A stretch of DNA of 64,000 nt from Pedobacter sp. ok626 (GTDB lineage Bacteria; Bacteroidota; Bacteroidia; Sphingobacteriales; Sphingobacteriaceae), in assembly GCF_900100435.1 (NCBI RefSeq), contig NZ_FNEX01000010.1, positions 124,001-188,000 of the forward strand, written 5' to 3'. Numbering within the stretch: the first letter of the stretch is position 1; every line of letters begins with the position of its first letter. Made by a program: the position numbers and the translations under genes. The notes beneath the pieces are model-generated. The model had not been told where the DNA came from. It ran no database searches and was given only the letters and a program-made list of their open reading frames with translations. Shown here piece by piece: positions 54,166 to 63,800 of the stretch.

Positions 54166-57012
54166 ATGAAAATAGTACAGCGTAAGATAAAAGAGTATAT
54201 TCAATTCATTTGCTTTTTTGTTGCCTTTGGTTTGTGTATGAAATCGAATGCGCAAATTGTAACAGATAGTAAGGGCGTTAAAATTATCTCCAAGGACAAA
54301 ACTTATCTGTTTAAGCCAGATTTTGTGGTGATCTGTAACGAAAAGGATCCTGAACTTGCGTTGAAACCTTCAGGATTAAAAAAAGTATCTTACAATATTC
54401 CCACCTGGAAAACTGATGACAGTAGTCTGGCTGATTATCATCAGCAAATTGTTAACGCCAGTGTTGCCGGAGATGGATTTGATGACAAGATATTAAGAAG
54501 TGCGAAACAAGATAGAACAGCCAATATCTATCACGCAGGAGTAAGCTATTTTCTTAGCGCCACCAAAACAGTTAGTGCTGGAGATTCCATTTACTTTATC
54601 TTTCCGGAGCAAGCTTTGTTTACGCTAAAAGCCTGGCTGGTTAAAAGCAGTTTGCCTTATCCCAAAATAGAGTTTCTGTTTACACCGAAAAAAAATGGCT
54701 TTTATAGTGTGGGCTATATCGGGGCACCTTCTTTTAAAAGCGATCATGTTGATGAAGTATGGCAACCGCTGATCTGGACGGAAAAACGGGTTCCTTTGCA
54801 GCCTTACCTTACGCCATCGTTTATGGCGACAATACCCACTACCTTGGTGAATGATGGATATAATTCAATAGGCGTATTGGCTGATTCCAGGTATTTGCCT
54901 TTTCAACCTTTGCCACTATTAACCAACAGTCAGTTCGGGATCGCGCTTTTAAATAACAAATCAGCATTGCAACCCCAGATTTTCGCCCCTATGCCGGGTG
55001 GCTTCAATTCCCAGATGAAGGCAGGACATTCTTTTGAGTTCTCGATGAACCTTATTGTTGAACCCTTGAGCATTACTAAAACATATGAACAAATAGCGAC
55101 AACTGTATTTGGATTTAAGGATTATCGCAGCAACGCTACCGTTTCTATGAATACAACTCTGGATAACCTGATTGATTATTCCAAGACCCGTTATGCCTGG
55201 TTTATTGATAGCTTAAAAGGCTTTGCTTATGCTACGGATGTGCCTGGTGCAGTAAAAAATGTTTCGAGTCTGAACCCACTTGAATTGGCTATTGTTAGGG
55301 ATGATAAAGAAATGTTTGATAAAAGGGCCTACCCTTTAATGGAATTTATGTTATCGCGCGAAAAGTTCCTTTTTGCGATTGACAGTAATCAGAAAATTCA
55401 ATCCCCTTCCAGGAAATTGAGAGGCCCCATTGCTCCATTATCAGAATTACAGGTATTGTCGGATGTTTTTGGCAAGAATAACTCCTTTTATGCCACGATG
55501 GCAAAAAAGGAGTTTGGAACCGCGCGTGTCAGAAATCTTGATGAAGAGCAGAAAGGCCGCAACTGGGTCAACGCCATGTTTATGTTTAAGCTGACATCCG
55601 ATTCCGCTTATTTACGTTTAAGCAAGACCCTGGCAGATAAATATTTGAAAGAAAGAGTAGATACACGCTTAAAGCAGTTTGGTGATCCCTTGTTTAGTTC
55701 CAACTTCTTCTGGCCAACCTTTACCAATAACTGGTCCGCTCTTTTAGAGTTATATGAACTTACTGCTGATCGTCGGTATCTGGAAGCAGCACAGGATGGA
55801 GCCAGACATTATACTTTGTTTACCTGGATGGCGCCAGCTATACCAAATGATCTGGTTACTGTAAATAAAGGTGGAAAAGCGCCTATGTATTGGTACCTCA
55901 AATCAAAAGGACATCATCAAATGTATTATCCCGAAGAAAAAGTTCCTGCATGGAGACTTTCTGAAATGGGACTTACACCTGAATCATCAGGAACTTCGAC
56001 CGGACACCGGGCTATTTTTATGTCTACCTATGCACCCTGGTTGTTAAGGATAGGCTATCAAACAAAGGACCCATTTTTAATGAAAGTTGCTAAAGCTTCG
56101 ATTGTTGGCCGTTCTGAAAGTTTTCCGGGATATCATATCAATACGGAAAGAACTACAGCCTATGAAAAGGCCGATTTTCCGCTCCATGAGCATAAGGATC
56201 AGAGCGTAAACTCCTTTCATTACAACCATATCCTGCCAATGGCTTCTATGTTTGTTGATTATCTGGTTTCAGATGCTTATGTAAAAAGTGGGGGCAAGAT
56301 TGACTTTCCAAGTGATTATATCGAAGGATATGCCTATTTGCAGAATAAGTTCTACGGGGCTAAGAAAGGTCGGTTCTTTCAGTTCAATAATGTGCAACTC
56401 TGGATGCCTTCCCGCTTGCTGAACACAGCTAATGTTGCTTTAAACTATGTCAGTGCAAAAAAAGGAGATACACTTTTACTTGCCTTTATGAACCAATCCG
56501 GAGCGGATATCAGCACTCGTGTTTCTGTCGATGCTTCCCGGGTAGATTTTTCAGGTAGTACGGGAGTTCAGACTTTATATCCATCAGCGAAAGTTTTGAA
56601 TTTAAAAGACGGTACTTTTCAGATCAGTGTTCCAGCTGGTGGCATTACTGCCCTGGCTGTCCCGGGCGTAAAAATCAGTAGTGGTTTTCAGGATCAGATC
56701 CTGAATGTGAAAAAAGATCAAAGAAGTGATTATATCAGTATCCCGGAAGGAGATACAAAGGCATTATTGTTTAAGCTTGGTGCTTATGCGCAAAAGCTTT
56801 ATGTATTTCTTCAGGAAGATGATACAAAATGGAAGAAGGCCAGGTTGGTCTACAAGATCAAGGGAAACAAGGAAAAGACTATTGATAAAAATGAATATCC
56901 ATTTGAATTTACAGTGCCGGTTGATCTAGATAAAGCAGTTCGTTTTCACCTGGAATTAACGGATAAGAATGGGAAATTGACCAGATCTAAAGAAACGGAA
57001 TTGGGCAAATAA
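54166..57012 (+). CDS. Predicted (alpha/alpha)6-toroid glycan-active enzyme, paralogue C
   Basis: 948 residues, signal peptide 1-30 (MKSNAQ). It begins with a beta-sandwich (~35-310), followed by a helical toroid (~320-715; ALLELYELTADRRYLEAAQD, LLRIGYQTKDPFLMKVAKAS, IVGRSESFPGYH, FHYNHILPMASMFVDYLVSD, GGKIDFPSDY) and a C-terminal beta region. It resembles paralogue B most closely but lacks B's added N-terminal domain. It is the last gene of the locus. Family and catalytic residues are not recognised; hydrolase and lyase activities are both possible for this fold. Confidence 0.7.
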   Translation: MKIVQRKIKEYIQFICFFVAFGLCMKSNAQIVTDSKGVKIISKDKTYLFKPDFVVICNEKDPELALKPSGLKKVSYNIPTWKTDDSSLADYHQQIVNASVAGDGFDDKILRSAKQDRTANIYHAGVSYFLSATKTVSAGDSIYFIFPEQALFTLKAWLVKSSLPYPKIEFLFTPKKNGFYSVGYIGAPSFKSDHVDEVWQPLIWTEKRVPLQPYLTPSFMATIPTTLVNDGYNSIGVLADSRYLPFQPLPLLTNSQFGIALLNNKSALQPQIFAPMPGGFNSQMKAGHSFEFSMNLIVEPLSITKTYEQIATTVFGFKDYRSNATVSMNTTLDNLIDYSKTRYAWFIDSLKGFAYATDVPGAVKNVSSLNPLELAIVRDDKEMFDKRAYPLMEFMLSREKFLFAIDSNQKIQSPSRKLRGPIAPLSELQVLSDVFGKNNSFYATMAKKEFGTARVRNLDEEQKGRNWVNAMFMFKLTSDSAYLRLSKTLADKYLKERVDTRLKQFGDPLFSSNFFWPTFTNNWSALLELYELTADRRYLEAAQDGARHYTLFTWMAPAIPNDLVTVNKGGKAPMYWYLKSKGHHQMYYPEEKVPAWRLSEMGLTPESSGTSTGHRAIFMSTYAPWLLRIGYQTKDPFLMKVAKASIVGRSESFPGYHINTERTTAYEKADFPLHEHKDQSVNSFHYNHILPMASMFVDYLVSDAYVKSGGKIDFPSDYIEGYAYLQNKFYGAKKGRFFQFNNVQLWMPSRLLNTANVALNYVSAKKGDTLLLAFMNQSGADISTRVSVDASRVDFSGSTGVQTLYPSAKVLNLKDGTFQISVPAGGITALAVPGVKISSGFQDQILNVKKDQRSDYISIPEGDTKALLFKLGAYAQKLYVFLQEDDTKWKKARLVYKIKGNKEKTIDKNEYPFEFTVPVDLDKAVRFHLELTDKNGKLTRSKETELGK

Positions 57013-57060
57013 TAATATATTTCGGATATTACGATTGTAAACTCCTAAATATCAAATATC

Positions 57061-57690
57061 ATGTATGGCATAGAGAACATTTCTGCCTTTATTTTTGCAG
57101 CTACTATTGTTGTAATCAGTCCTGGTGTTGACACCATCATGGTGCTAACAAGAAGTATTTCCAATGGAAAAATCGCTGGATTTTATTCTGTAATTGGTGT
57201 ATGCATGGGCTTGATGGTTCATACCTGTGCAGCTACTTTTGGTTTATCAATTATCCTGGCAAAGTCGGCGTTTATCTATAGCCTGGTCAAGTATATTGGT
57301 GCTGCTTATCTCATTTATCTAGGCTATAAATCCTTCACTGCTAAAACCTCGCAAGACGACTTGCCGTTTTCTGCAAAGCCTATAGGAAACCGCATGATGT
57401 TTTATACTGCATTTATTAGCGACGTGCTAAACCCTAAAATTGCCATTTTCTTTTTAGCATTTTTACCCCAATTCATAAACGTAGCTGCTGTAAATAGTCC
57501 AATGCCATATTTTTTATTAGGCACAATAATTTTATCCATCACCTTTATATGGTGTTCTTTACTCGTTATATTGGGAAGCAAGGCGACTAGCTTTTTTAAC
57601 AGAAGTAAGAAGGCCGAAAGCCTTATGAATAAACTATCAGGGATCGTCTTTATATTACTGGGATTAAAAGTCGCACTAACGAAAAGATAA
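57061..57690 (+). CDS. LysE/RhtB-family amino-acid exporter
   Basis: 209 residues with about six membrane helices. LysE/RhtB features are the N-terminal SPGVDTIMVLTRSISNG stretch (family SPGP-like motif), GAAYLIYLGYKSF, and FISDVLNPKIAIFFLAFLPQF. Such proteins export amino acids or derivatives from the cytoplasm by exchange with protons. It follows the polysaccharide locus after 48 nt, but its function is unrelated; it probably has its own promoter or is read through. Terminated by the hairpin at 57696. Confidence 0.93.
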   Translation: MYGIENISAFIFAATIVVISPGVDTIMVLTRSISNGKIAGFYSVIGVCMGLMVHTCAATFGLSIILAKSAFIYSLVKYIGAAYLIYLGYKSFTAKTSQDDLPFSAKPIGNRMMFYTAFISDVLNPKIAIFFLAFLPQFINVAAVNSPMPYFLLGTIILSITFIWCSLLVILGSKATSFFNRSKKAESLMNKLSGIVFILLGLKVALTKR

Positions 57691-57695
57691 TGTAC

Positions 57696-57728
57696 AAAAT
57701 GGGCACAATCAAAATCGTGCCCATTTAT
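57696..57728 (+). terminator. Terminator-like hairpin
   Basis: AAATGGGCACAAT, an AAAA-type loop and ATCGTGCCCATTT form a stem of about ten pairs with one internal mismatch, followed by a short AT stretch. It ends the exporter transcript. Confidence 0.7.
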
Positions 57729-57845
57729 ATTTACATAATCTTTTAGGTCAATTTAGGAAAATGGTCTGAAAACAAAACAATTTTTGAAACAGAAAGGTAT
57801 TGAATACAGATCAGGGATAAAATTGATAATCTTAAATAAAAAGAA

Positions 57846-58895
57846 ATGGAATACAGACAATTAGGCGCATCTGGATTACAGGTGCCAGTGCTTAGTTTTG
57901 GGACTGCTACTTTTGGTGGTGGTAATGAGTTTTTCAAAGCATGGGGGAGCACACAGACTGAAGAAGCCAAAAGGCTTATTGATATTTGCCTTGATGCTGG
58001 TGTAAACCTTTTTGATACTGCAGATATTTATTCGGATGGTATGGCTGAAGAAGTATTGGGTAGGGCAATCGCCGGTAAACAAAGAGATAAACTCTTGCTT
58101 TCCACAAAAGCAACTTTCACCTTTGGGGACGGTCCTAACAACCAGGGCTCATCCCGTTTTCATATTTTAAAACAGATAGAAGGTAGCCTCAAACGTCTCG
58201 GAACGGACTATATAGATATTTATCATATGCACGGCTTTGATGGCAATACGCCAGTCGAAGAAACCCTGCGCAGCCTTGATGACCTGATACAAAGTGGGAA
58301 AGTACGCTATATTGCCGCATCTAATTTTTCTGGATGGCATTTGATGAAATCACTAGGGGTGTCAGAAAAATATGGATGGAACCGTTACATTGCACATCAG
58401 GTGTATTATTCCCTGGCTAACAGGGAGTATGAATGGGAACTTATGCCATTAGGACTCGATCAGAAAGTAGGTGCGATTATCTGGTCGCCACTTTCCGCTG
58501 GAAGACTGGGTGGAAAATACGGCCGAGATAAACCCGTTCCAGCAGAAAGTCGTGTAGCTCAAGGCGGTAGTCCGGTACCAGAAATGGTGGTAAAAGAGGA
58601 CGTATTTTACAATACAATAGATGCTCTGGGCGAAGTGGCGGAAGAAACCGGCAAAAGTATGGCGCAAGTGGCCCTGAACTGGTTACTTCAAAGGCCGACG
58701 GTTTCAAGTATCATTATCGGAGCCAGAAACGAAGAACAACTGAAGCAAAACCTAGGCGCAGTGGGTTGGAATCTTAGCACAGAGCAGGTCAAAAGATTAG
58801 ACGAAGCAAGTACTGTTCCACCAATTTATCCTTATTGGCACCAGTGGCAAAACAAAACCCTGAATCCAACCCCAGACTTTTATAGAGAAAGATGA
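57846..58895 (+). CDS. Aldo/keto reductase
   Basis: 349 residues, cytoplasmic, no signal peptide. AKR tetrad: Asp57 in NLFDTADIYSDG, Tyr62, Lys88 in LLLSTKATF and His129 in DIYHMHGFDG. The fold pattern is complete (YIAASNFSGW, VYYSLANREYEWELMPL, IIWSPLSAGRLGGKYGR, SIIIGARNEEQLKQNLGA). It belongs to the YajO/IolS-like group that reduces aldehydes or ketones with NADPH. It is a single gene between the exporter terminator and the third sigma-factor set. Substrate unknown. Confidence 0.94.
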   Translation: MEYRQLGASGLQVPVLSFGTATFGGGNEFFKAWGSTQTEEAKRLIDICLDAGVNLFDTADIYSDGMAEEVLGRAIAGKQRDKLLLSTKATFTFGDGPNNQGSSRFHILKQIEGSLKRLGTDYIDIYHMHGFDGNTPVEETLRSLDDLIQSGKVRYIAASNFSGWHLMKSLGVSEKYGWNRYIAHQVYYSLANREYEWELMPLGLDQKVGAIIWSPLSAGRLGGKYGRDKPVPAESRVAQGGSPVPEMVVKEDVFYNTIDALGEVAEETGKSMAQVALNWLLQRPTVSSIIIGARNEEQLKQNLGAVGWNLSTEQVKRLDEASTVPPIYPYWHQWQNKTLNPTPDFYRER

Positions 58896-58915
58896 TGAGT
58901 AGTTAAACTACTCAT
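58895..58915. repeat. Near-perfect palindrome overlapping the aldo/keto reductase stop
   Basis: ATGAGTAGTT and AACTACTCAT flank a single A. No T-run follows on either side, so this may be a weak terminator or a protein-binding site. Confidence 0.5.
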
Positions 58916-59052
58916 ACATATACTCCGTAAGCGTTTTTCGGATTTGTGGAATGGATATCTATAATTATTTGATGATTTTTATTTGTTCCTCCAAACATTT
59001 TTTCATCTTTGAATATTCTTCCTTAAATCTTTTGTAAATAGCAAATTATAAT

Positions 59053-59643
59053 ATGACCAGTGAACAAAAGGCCTGGGATGAGTTTAGGTATGGGGATGAG
59101 GATGCGTTAAAGGTCATATTCAATGCCTATTATAATCTTCTCTTTAACTACGGACATAAGTTTACACCGGATGACCACATTATAGAAGATGTGATTCAGG
59201 ATCTGTTTGTCAAACTTTGGGTAGATAGGGAAAATATCAATCCGACAAATTCTGTAAAGAACTATATCTACAAAGCTTTTAGACGGCGTTTAATTAGAAA
59301 ATTGGATTATTCGCCAAGGATTATGGCTTTTCCTGCTACGGAAGAACGAATCGGATTTAACATTGAGCTTGGTCATGATCACCGTATGATCAGTGCAGAA
59401 CGAACAAAAAAGATCCAGCACAATCTCGCTATCGCACTTGATAAAATGACTCCCCGCCAGCGGGAGGTTATTCACTTGCGCTATTTTGAAGAAATGGACT
59501 TCAACGAAATTGCCGATGTGATGCAACTTTCGACAAAAGCCACTTATAAACTGCTCTACAGAGCAATCGATGCCCTAAAGCAACATCTTCCAAGGTTTGA
59601 TTACCTGGTGATACTTTATCTGCTGGATCTCTCCAGGAAGTAA
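59053..59643 (+). CDS. ECF RNA polymerase sigma factor, FecI-like (set 3)
   Basis: 196 residues. Region 2 at ~10-80 (EDVIQDLFVKLWVDRENI), region 4 at ~130-185 (MTPRQREVIHLRYFEEMDF, NEIADVMQLSTKATYKLLYRA). It differs from the two other sigma factors here (no SCRNACLDYL segment), so it is from another branch of the same type. It is followed by FecR and an STN-SusC, and should be released when that transporter engages its ligand. Confidence 0.93.
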   Translation: MTSEQKAWDEFRYGDEDALKVIFNAYYNLLFNYGHKFTPDDHIIEDVIQDLFVKLWVDRENINPTNSVKNYIYKAFRRRLIRKLDYSPRIMAFPATEERIGFNIELGHDHRMISAERTKKIQHNLAIALDKMTPRQREVIHLRYFEEMDFNEIADVMQLSTKATYKLLYRAIDALKQHLPRFDYLVILYLLDLSRK

Positions 59644-59734
59644 CCCGTTTACGATCATAATTTACCGCCCTCAAAAAAAATAAAATTGATTGGGGTAAAA
59701 TGTGAATCTCGTGTGTATATAACATTAACAAATC

Positions 59735-60769
59735 ATGAACAACTTGAAAGCAACTGATTACAGCAGCTATGGTACGCTGGATTTTTTTGACGATGAAAAC
59801 TTTATCCGTTACGTTTTGCATCCCGAAGAAGCCAGTAAAACGCATTGGCAGAACGTATTGTCGGAGTATCCGGATAAGGCCCAGGCGATGGAAGAAGCGG
59901 AAGGGTGGATACTGATGCTGCGTGCTCAGAAAGTGTATACGCCTAAAAATAGTGCCGAACCCACTTGGGAGCAGATTAGTAAACGGATTGCAAGACATGA
60001 ACATATCGCACATACCTATAAACTTCCGCTTAAACGTGTCGGTAGATGGGCTTCTGCAATAGCTGCGATGATGGTAATTTACTTTACTGTTGGAGAACTG
60101 ATGCAACAAGGCAAGCAGGTTATCCAATCCGGTTATGGGCAATTGCGCAGTATCACACTTCCCGATGCGTCAGTTGCAACACTGAACGGCAACAGTCGGA
60201 TTCATTATATCCGTGACTGGCGTTCTGATAGACCACGGGAGATATGGCTGGAGGGCGAGGCTTCATTTGCAGTAAAACATGTAGCCCTTAAAAACAGATT
60301 TCAGGAAGCAGATTCATTTAAGGTACATGTTAATGGCATTGAGTTGACTGTACTTGGTACGAAGTTTAACATTAAAGACAGGCGCGGGCAGACGGAAATT
60401 GCATTGCTGGAAGGAAGCCTGAGAATTGAGAAAAAAGGTTTGTCTCCTTTTTCCAGGATCATGAAGCCGGGAGATGTTTTTGTCTACGATGGCACACAGA
60501 TCCAAAAGGAAGCGCAGAAAATTGCGGCTGCAAGCCAGTCATGGACAAAGAAAGAACTCAATGTGGAGGGATATACATTAAAAGATATTGCTGAGATACT
60601 GGAGGATACTTACGGTTACAAGGTAACACTCCATGTGGATGATCTGACTGGAAAGCGACTTTCCGGTACCGTGCCTTCTGGAAGTGCAGAAGATATTCTG
60701 TTTGTCGTAGAAAAAGTATTCAACGTAAAAATTATAAAAGATAAGAACCAATTGCTGATTACCCATTGA
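59735..60769 (+). CDS. FecR-family anti-sigma factor (set 3)
   Basis: 344 residues. Cytoplasmic N terminus 1-~100, membrane helix at ~105-122 (WASAIAAMMVIYFTVGELM). The periplasmic FecR domain has LPDASVATLNGNSRIHYI, EIWLEGEASFAVKHV and ELTVLGTKFNIKDR, and the STN-like/DUF4974 C terminus has TLKDIAEILEDTYGYKVTLH and AEDILFVVEKVFNVKI. The usual DGTKVWLN motif is replaced by a more divergent version. It should restrain the sigma factor at 59053. Confidence 0.92.
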   Translation: MNNLKATDYSSYGTLDFFDDENFIRYVLHPEEASKTHWQNVLSEYPDKAQAMEEAEGWILMLRAQKVYTPKNSAEPTWEQISKRIARHEHIAHTYKLPLKRVGRWASAIAAMMVIYFTVGELMQQGKQVIQSGYGQLRSITLPDASVATLNGNSRIHYIRDWRSDRPREIWLEGEASFAVKHVALKNRFQEADSFKVHVNGIELTVLGTKFNIKDRRGQTEIALLEGSLRIEKKGLSPFSRIMKPGDVFVYDGTQIQKEAQKIAAASQSWTKKELNVEGYTLKDIAEILEDTYGYKVTLHVDDLTGKRLSGTVPSGSAEDILFVVEKVFNVKIIKDKNQLLITH

Positions 60770-60824
60770 TATAGATGACCTAACGCTCAGTAATTTTTTT
60801 AACAACCAACAAAACCCAAACTAA

Positions 60825-63800
60825 ATGAAAAGAAAACTACTAATGATTCTGGGACTGTTCCTCACAGTAACCTTTGCGCAGCCTGCATGGGCACAGGAGC
60901 AGATCACACTGCAAAAGGCGCTGGCTGAAATCCAGAAAACTTACGGCACCAAATTTTCTTACCAGGCAGGTCTGGTCAATAACGTAAAGGTAGGGCTCAA
61001 CCTGCCCCTCACCAAGTCTGAACCCGTAGAGAATGTATTGAAAAAGATATTGTATCCCAATAAAATGCTTTTCCTGTATGTGCAGGAAAACTATTACACC
61101 ATCATTAGGGATACGCGCGAAGACGAAAAGCAGCTTGAAGCAGCCCGGCAAAATACACCCGAGCCCAATTACAGAACCGTTACAGGGAAAGTCACTGACG
61201 AAAAAGGCAATCCACTGGTTGGTGTTACCGTATTTCCGGAGGGAACGAATGTGAGGCAAGGTGTAATTAGTAGCAGTGATGGCAGTTATACCCTGCGTTT
61301 GCTGGGGACTGCAGATGCCATTGTATTTACTTACGTAGGTATGCAACCAAAAAAGTTAGCCTTGGGTAAAAGCAATGTAGTAAATGCTACGCTTTATAAT
61401 GAGCAGAATGTGCTGAATGAAGTTCAGGTGGTCTCTACCGGATATGCCAAAATATCGAAAGAGCGTGCAACGGGCTCTTTTGACTTGATTACAAAAGAAG
61501 ACATTAAGGAAGTACCTTCAGTAAATCTATTGGAAAAGCTGGAAGGGGAAACTCCCGGTTTGCAGGTGAATCTTCGAAACAATACCATTTCCATCCGTGG
61601 AAGAAATAGCTTCGGTAGTGGATATAATCCAAGTCCCCTTATTGTGATCGACGGATTTCCGGTAATGGATAACGAAGATGGACGCGCTGTTTTATCTAAG
61701 ACCGCTTCTGGTAACGGTACCAGCGGGAGTGCCATTTTAAGCAGGTTTAATCCTGATGATATTGAAAGCATAACCGTGCTAAAAGATGCTGCCGCCGCTT
61801 CTATATGGGGTGCGCAAGCTGCGAACGGGGTTATTGTAATTGAAACAAAGAAAGGAAGAAACACACCTCCAATGATCAATTTCGGTACCAACCTGAGCAT
61901 TTCTGCACCCTCAGATCTAAACAACATTAAGACAATGAACAGCGCACAGTACATTGACCTGGAGCGTGAACTCAAGGATCTGGGCTTCATCACCGATCCG
62001 GCCGTAAAACCGAGTTGGGCAGCTTTCAACACTAACCGCCCTCAGAGTGAGGCCTTGGAATGGATGTTTAAAGTGGATCGTGGTACAGCTACAATAGCAG
62101 AACGCGACGCTGCACTGGCAGCCTTGGGTCAGATTGATAACAGAAGCCAGATCAAGGACCTTCTTTTGCAGAATGCCGTTTCACAACAGTATAACCTATC
62201 TTTATCCGGAGGTGCAAATAAAAGTACTTATTATCTGTCTACCAACTATACCAAAGATATTCCCGTGTTTCGTGGTAACAAGGCGGAGAGTTTCTTTGTC
62301 AATTCTAATCTGAATAGTAAATTGTTCAATGACCGGGTAAACCTGAGTTTTGGCCTGAATTATAACTATTCGAACAGCGTTAACAACCCTGCGGCACTGG
62401 ATGCCATGGGCACAGGACAAAGGGGCTTGCGGCCCTATGAGCTGTTGCAGGATGCCAATGGAAACAACATTTCCAGGGCTATCCGTTACAGAGAAGAGGT
62501 AGTACAGGATTTCATGAACAAAGGCTACCTATCATGGCGCTATTCACCGCTTGATGAACTGGACCAAACAGACTACAATACACAGTCTAACCGTCTGCGC
62601 TTCAACATGGGGGTAGATACTAAAATTATCGAGGGCGTTAATTTCGTAGTTTCCGGAATGTTGCAGCGTAATATTGAAGAAACCAACAATGTGGATAGGG
62701 TAGGCAGCTATAGTGTGAGGGATATGCTGAACTATGCCACAACGGTAAATACCGCCGGAAAATTGGTGACTGGTATACCTTATGGAGGTATCCTGGGACT
62801 TAGCAATTATAATGGATGGGAATACTCCCTGAGGTCTCAGGTAAACGTTGACCGCAATGTAGGCGGGCTGTTAAATATTGCATTCCTTGCTGGTGCGGAG
62901 ATTCGCCAGAACAGGTACCAGTCTTCTACTCAGCAACGCTACGGTTTCAACGAAGATATTTATCAGGATAAAACTGTGAACCCTACAGTACCTTATAATA
63001 ATGTTGATGGCTGGCAATCAACGATATCCTATAATAATACATTAAGGAAAAATATCAATCGCGCAATGTCTTATTATTCTAATATTGGCTTATCTTTTCT
63101 AAGTGGAAAATATGTAGCCTCCGGAAGTATACGTTTTGACGATTTCACTATAACAGGTGCTTCACGTAACCAGCGTGCCCAACCACTTTGGTCTGCAGGT
63201 TTAAAATGGAATGCTAAATTGGAACCACTGGTGAAAGACATCAACTGGCTGAACGCACTTAACTTCAGGCTTACCTATGGGGTAAGTGGAACGCTACCCA
63301 CAGGATCGGGAAATGTGGTTACACTCAACACGAGTGTAGACAATCTGACAAACGAAACTACAGCGCAGATTGCAAGTCCTGCAAACAACCAGATCTCCTG
63401 GGAAAAAGTGAAATCATTCAACTTCGGAGTAGATTTTGCCATACTGAATAACCGTTTGGCATTTAATATAGATGCTTATGATAAAAGGACCGCTGATATT
63501 TTATACACATTTCCTTATAATTCAACCTATGGATGGAACAGTTTAATGTTCAACAGCGCGAGCATGAAAAGCCATGGTTTTGAGCTGGGAATGCGCGCAA
63601 ATGTAATCAGGCATAAAGATTATTCATGGAGTTCGGTCTTTAATTTTTCTTACAATACAAACGAAGTTACAGACAGCAGGCTTAAGAAAAATACTACCAG
63701 CAATATCATCGGTTCATCATTGCCTACGGTAGGTCTGCCAGTAGATTATATATATGCATACAGATGGGCCGGACTGGATGATAAAGGCCAGTCGCAGGTA

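Noticed and set aside
59693..59700. GGGGTAA-type element, also seen near 6177, as a shared sigma-factor -35 box
   Set aside because: Only two occurrences were noticed and the distance to any -10-like element differs between them. Not enough to call a regulon.
59501..60142. 213-residue open frame on the - strand
   Set aside because: It is antisense to the end of the sigma-factor gene and the start of fecR, has no recognisable motif or signal and no plausible start context.
61424..62032. 202-residue open frame on the - strand
   Set aside because: It lies antisense within the SusC plug region, whose + strand frame is unmistakable. Composition is that of a reverse-strand shadow.
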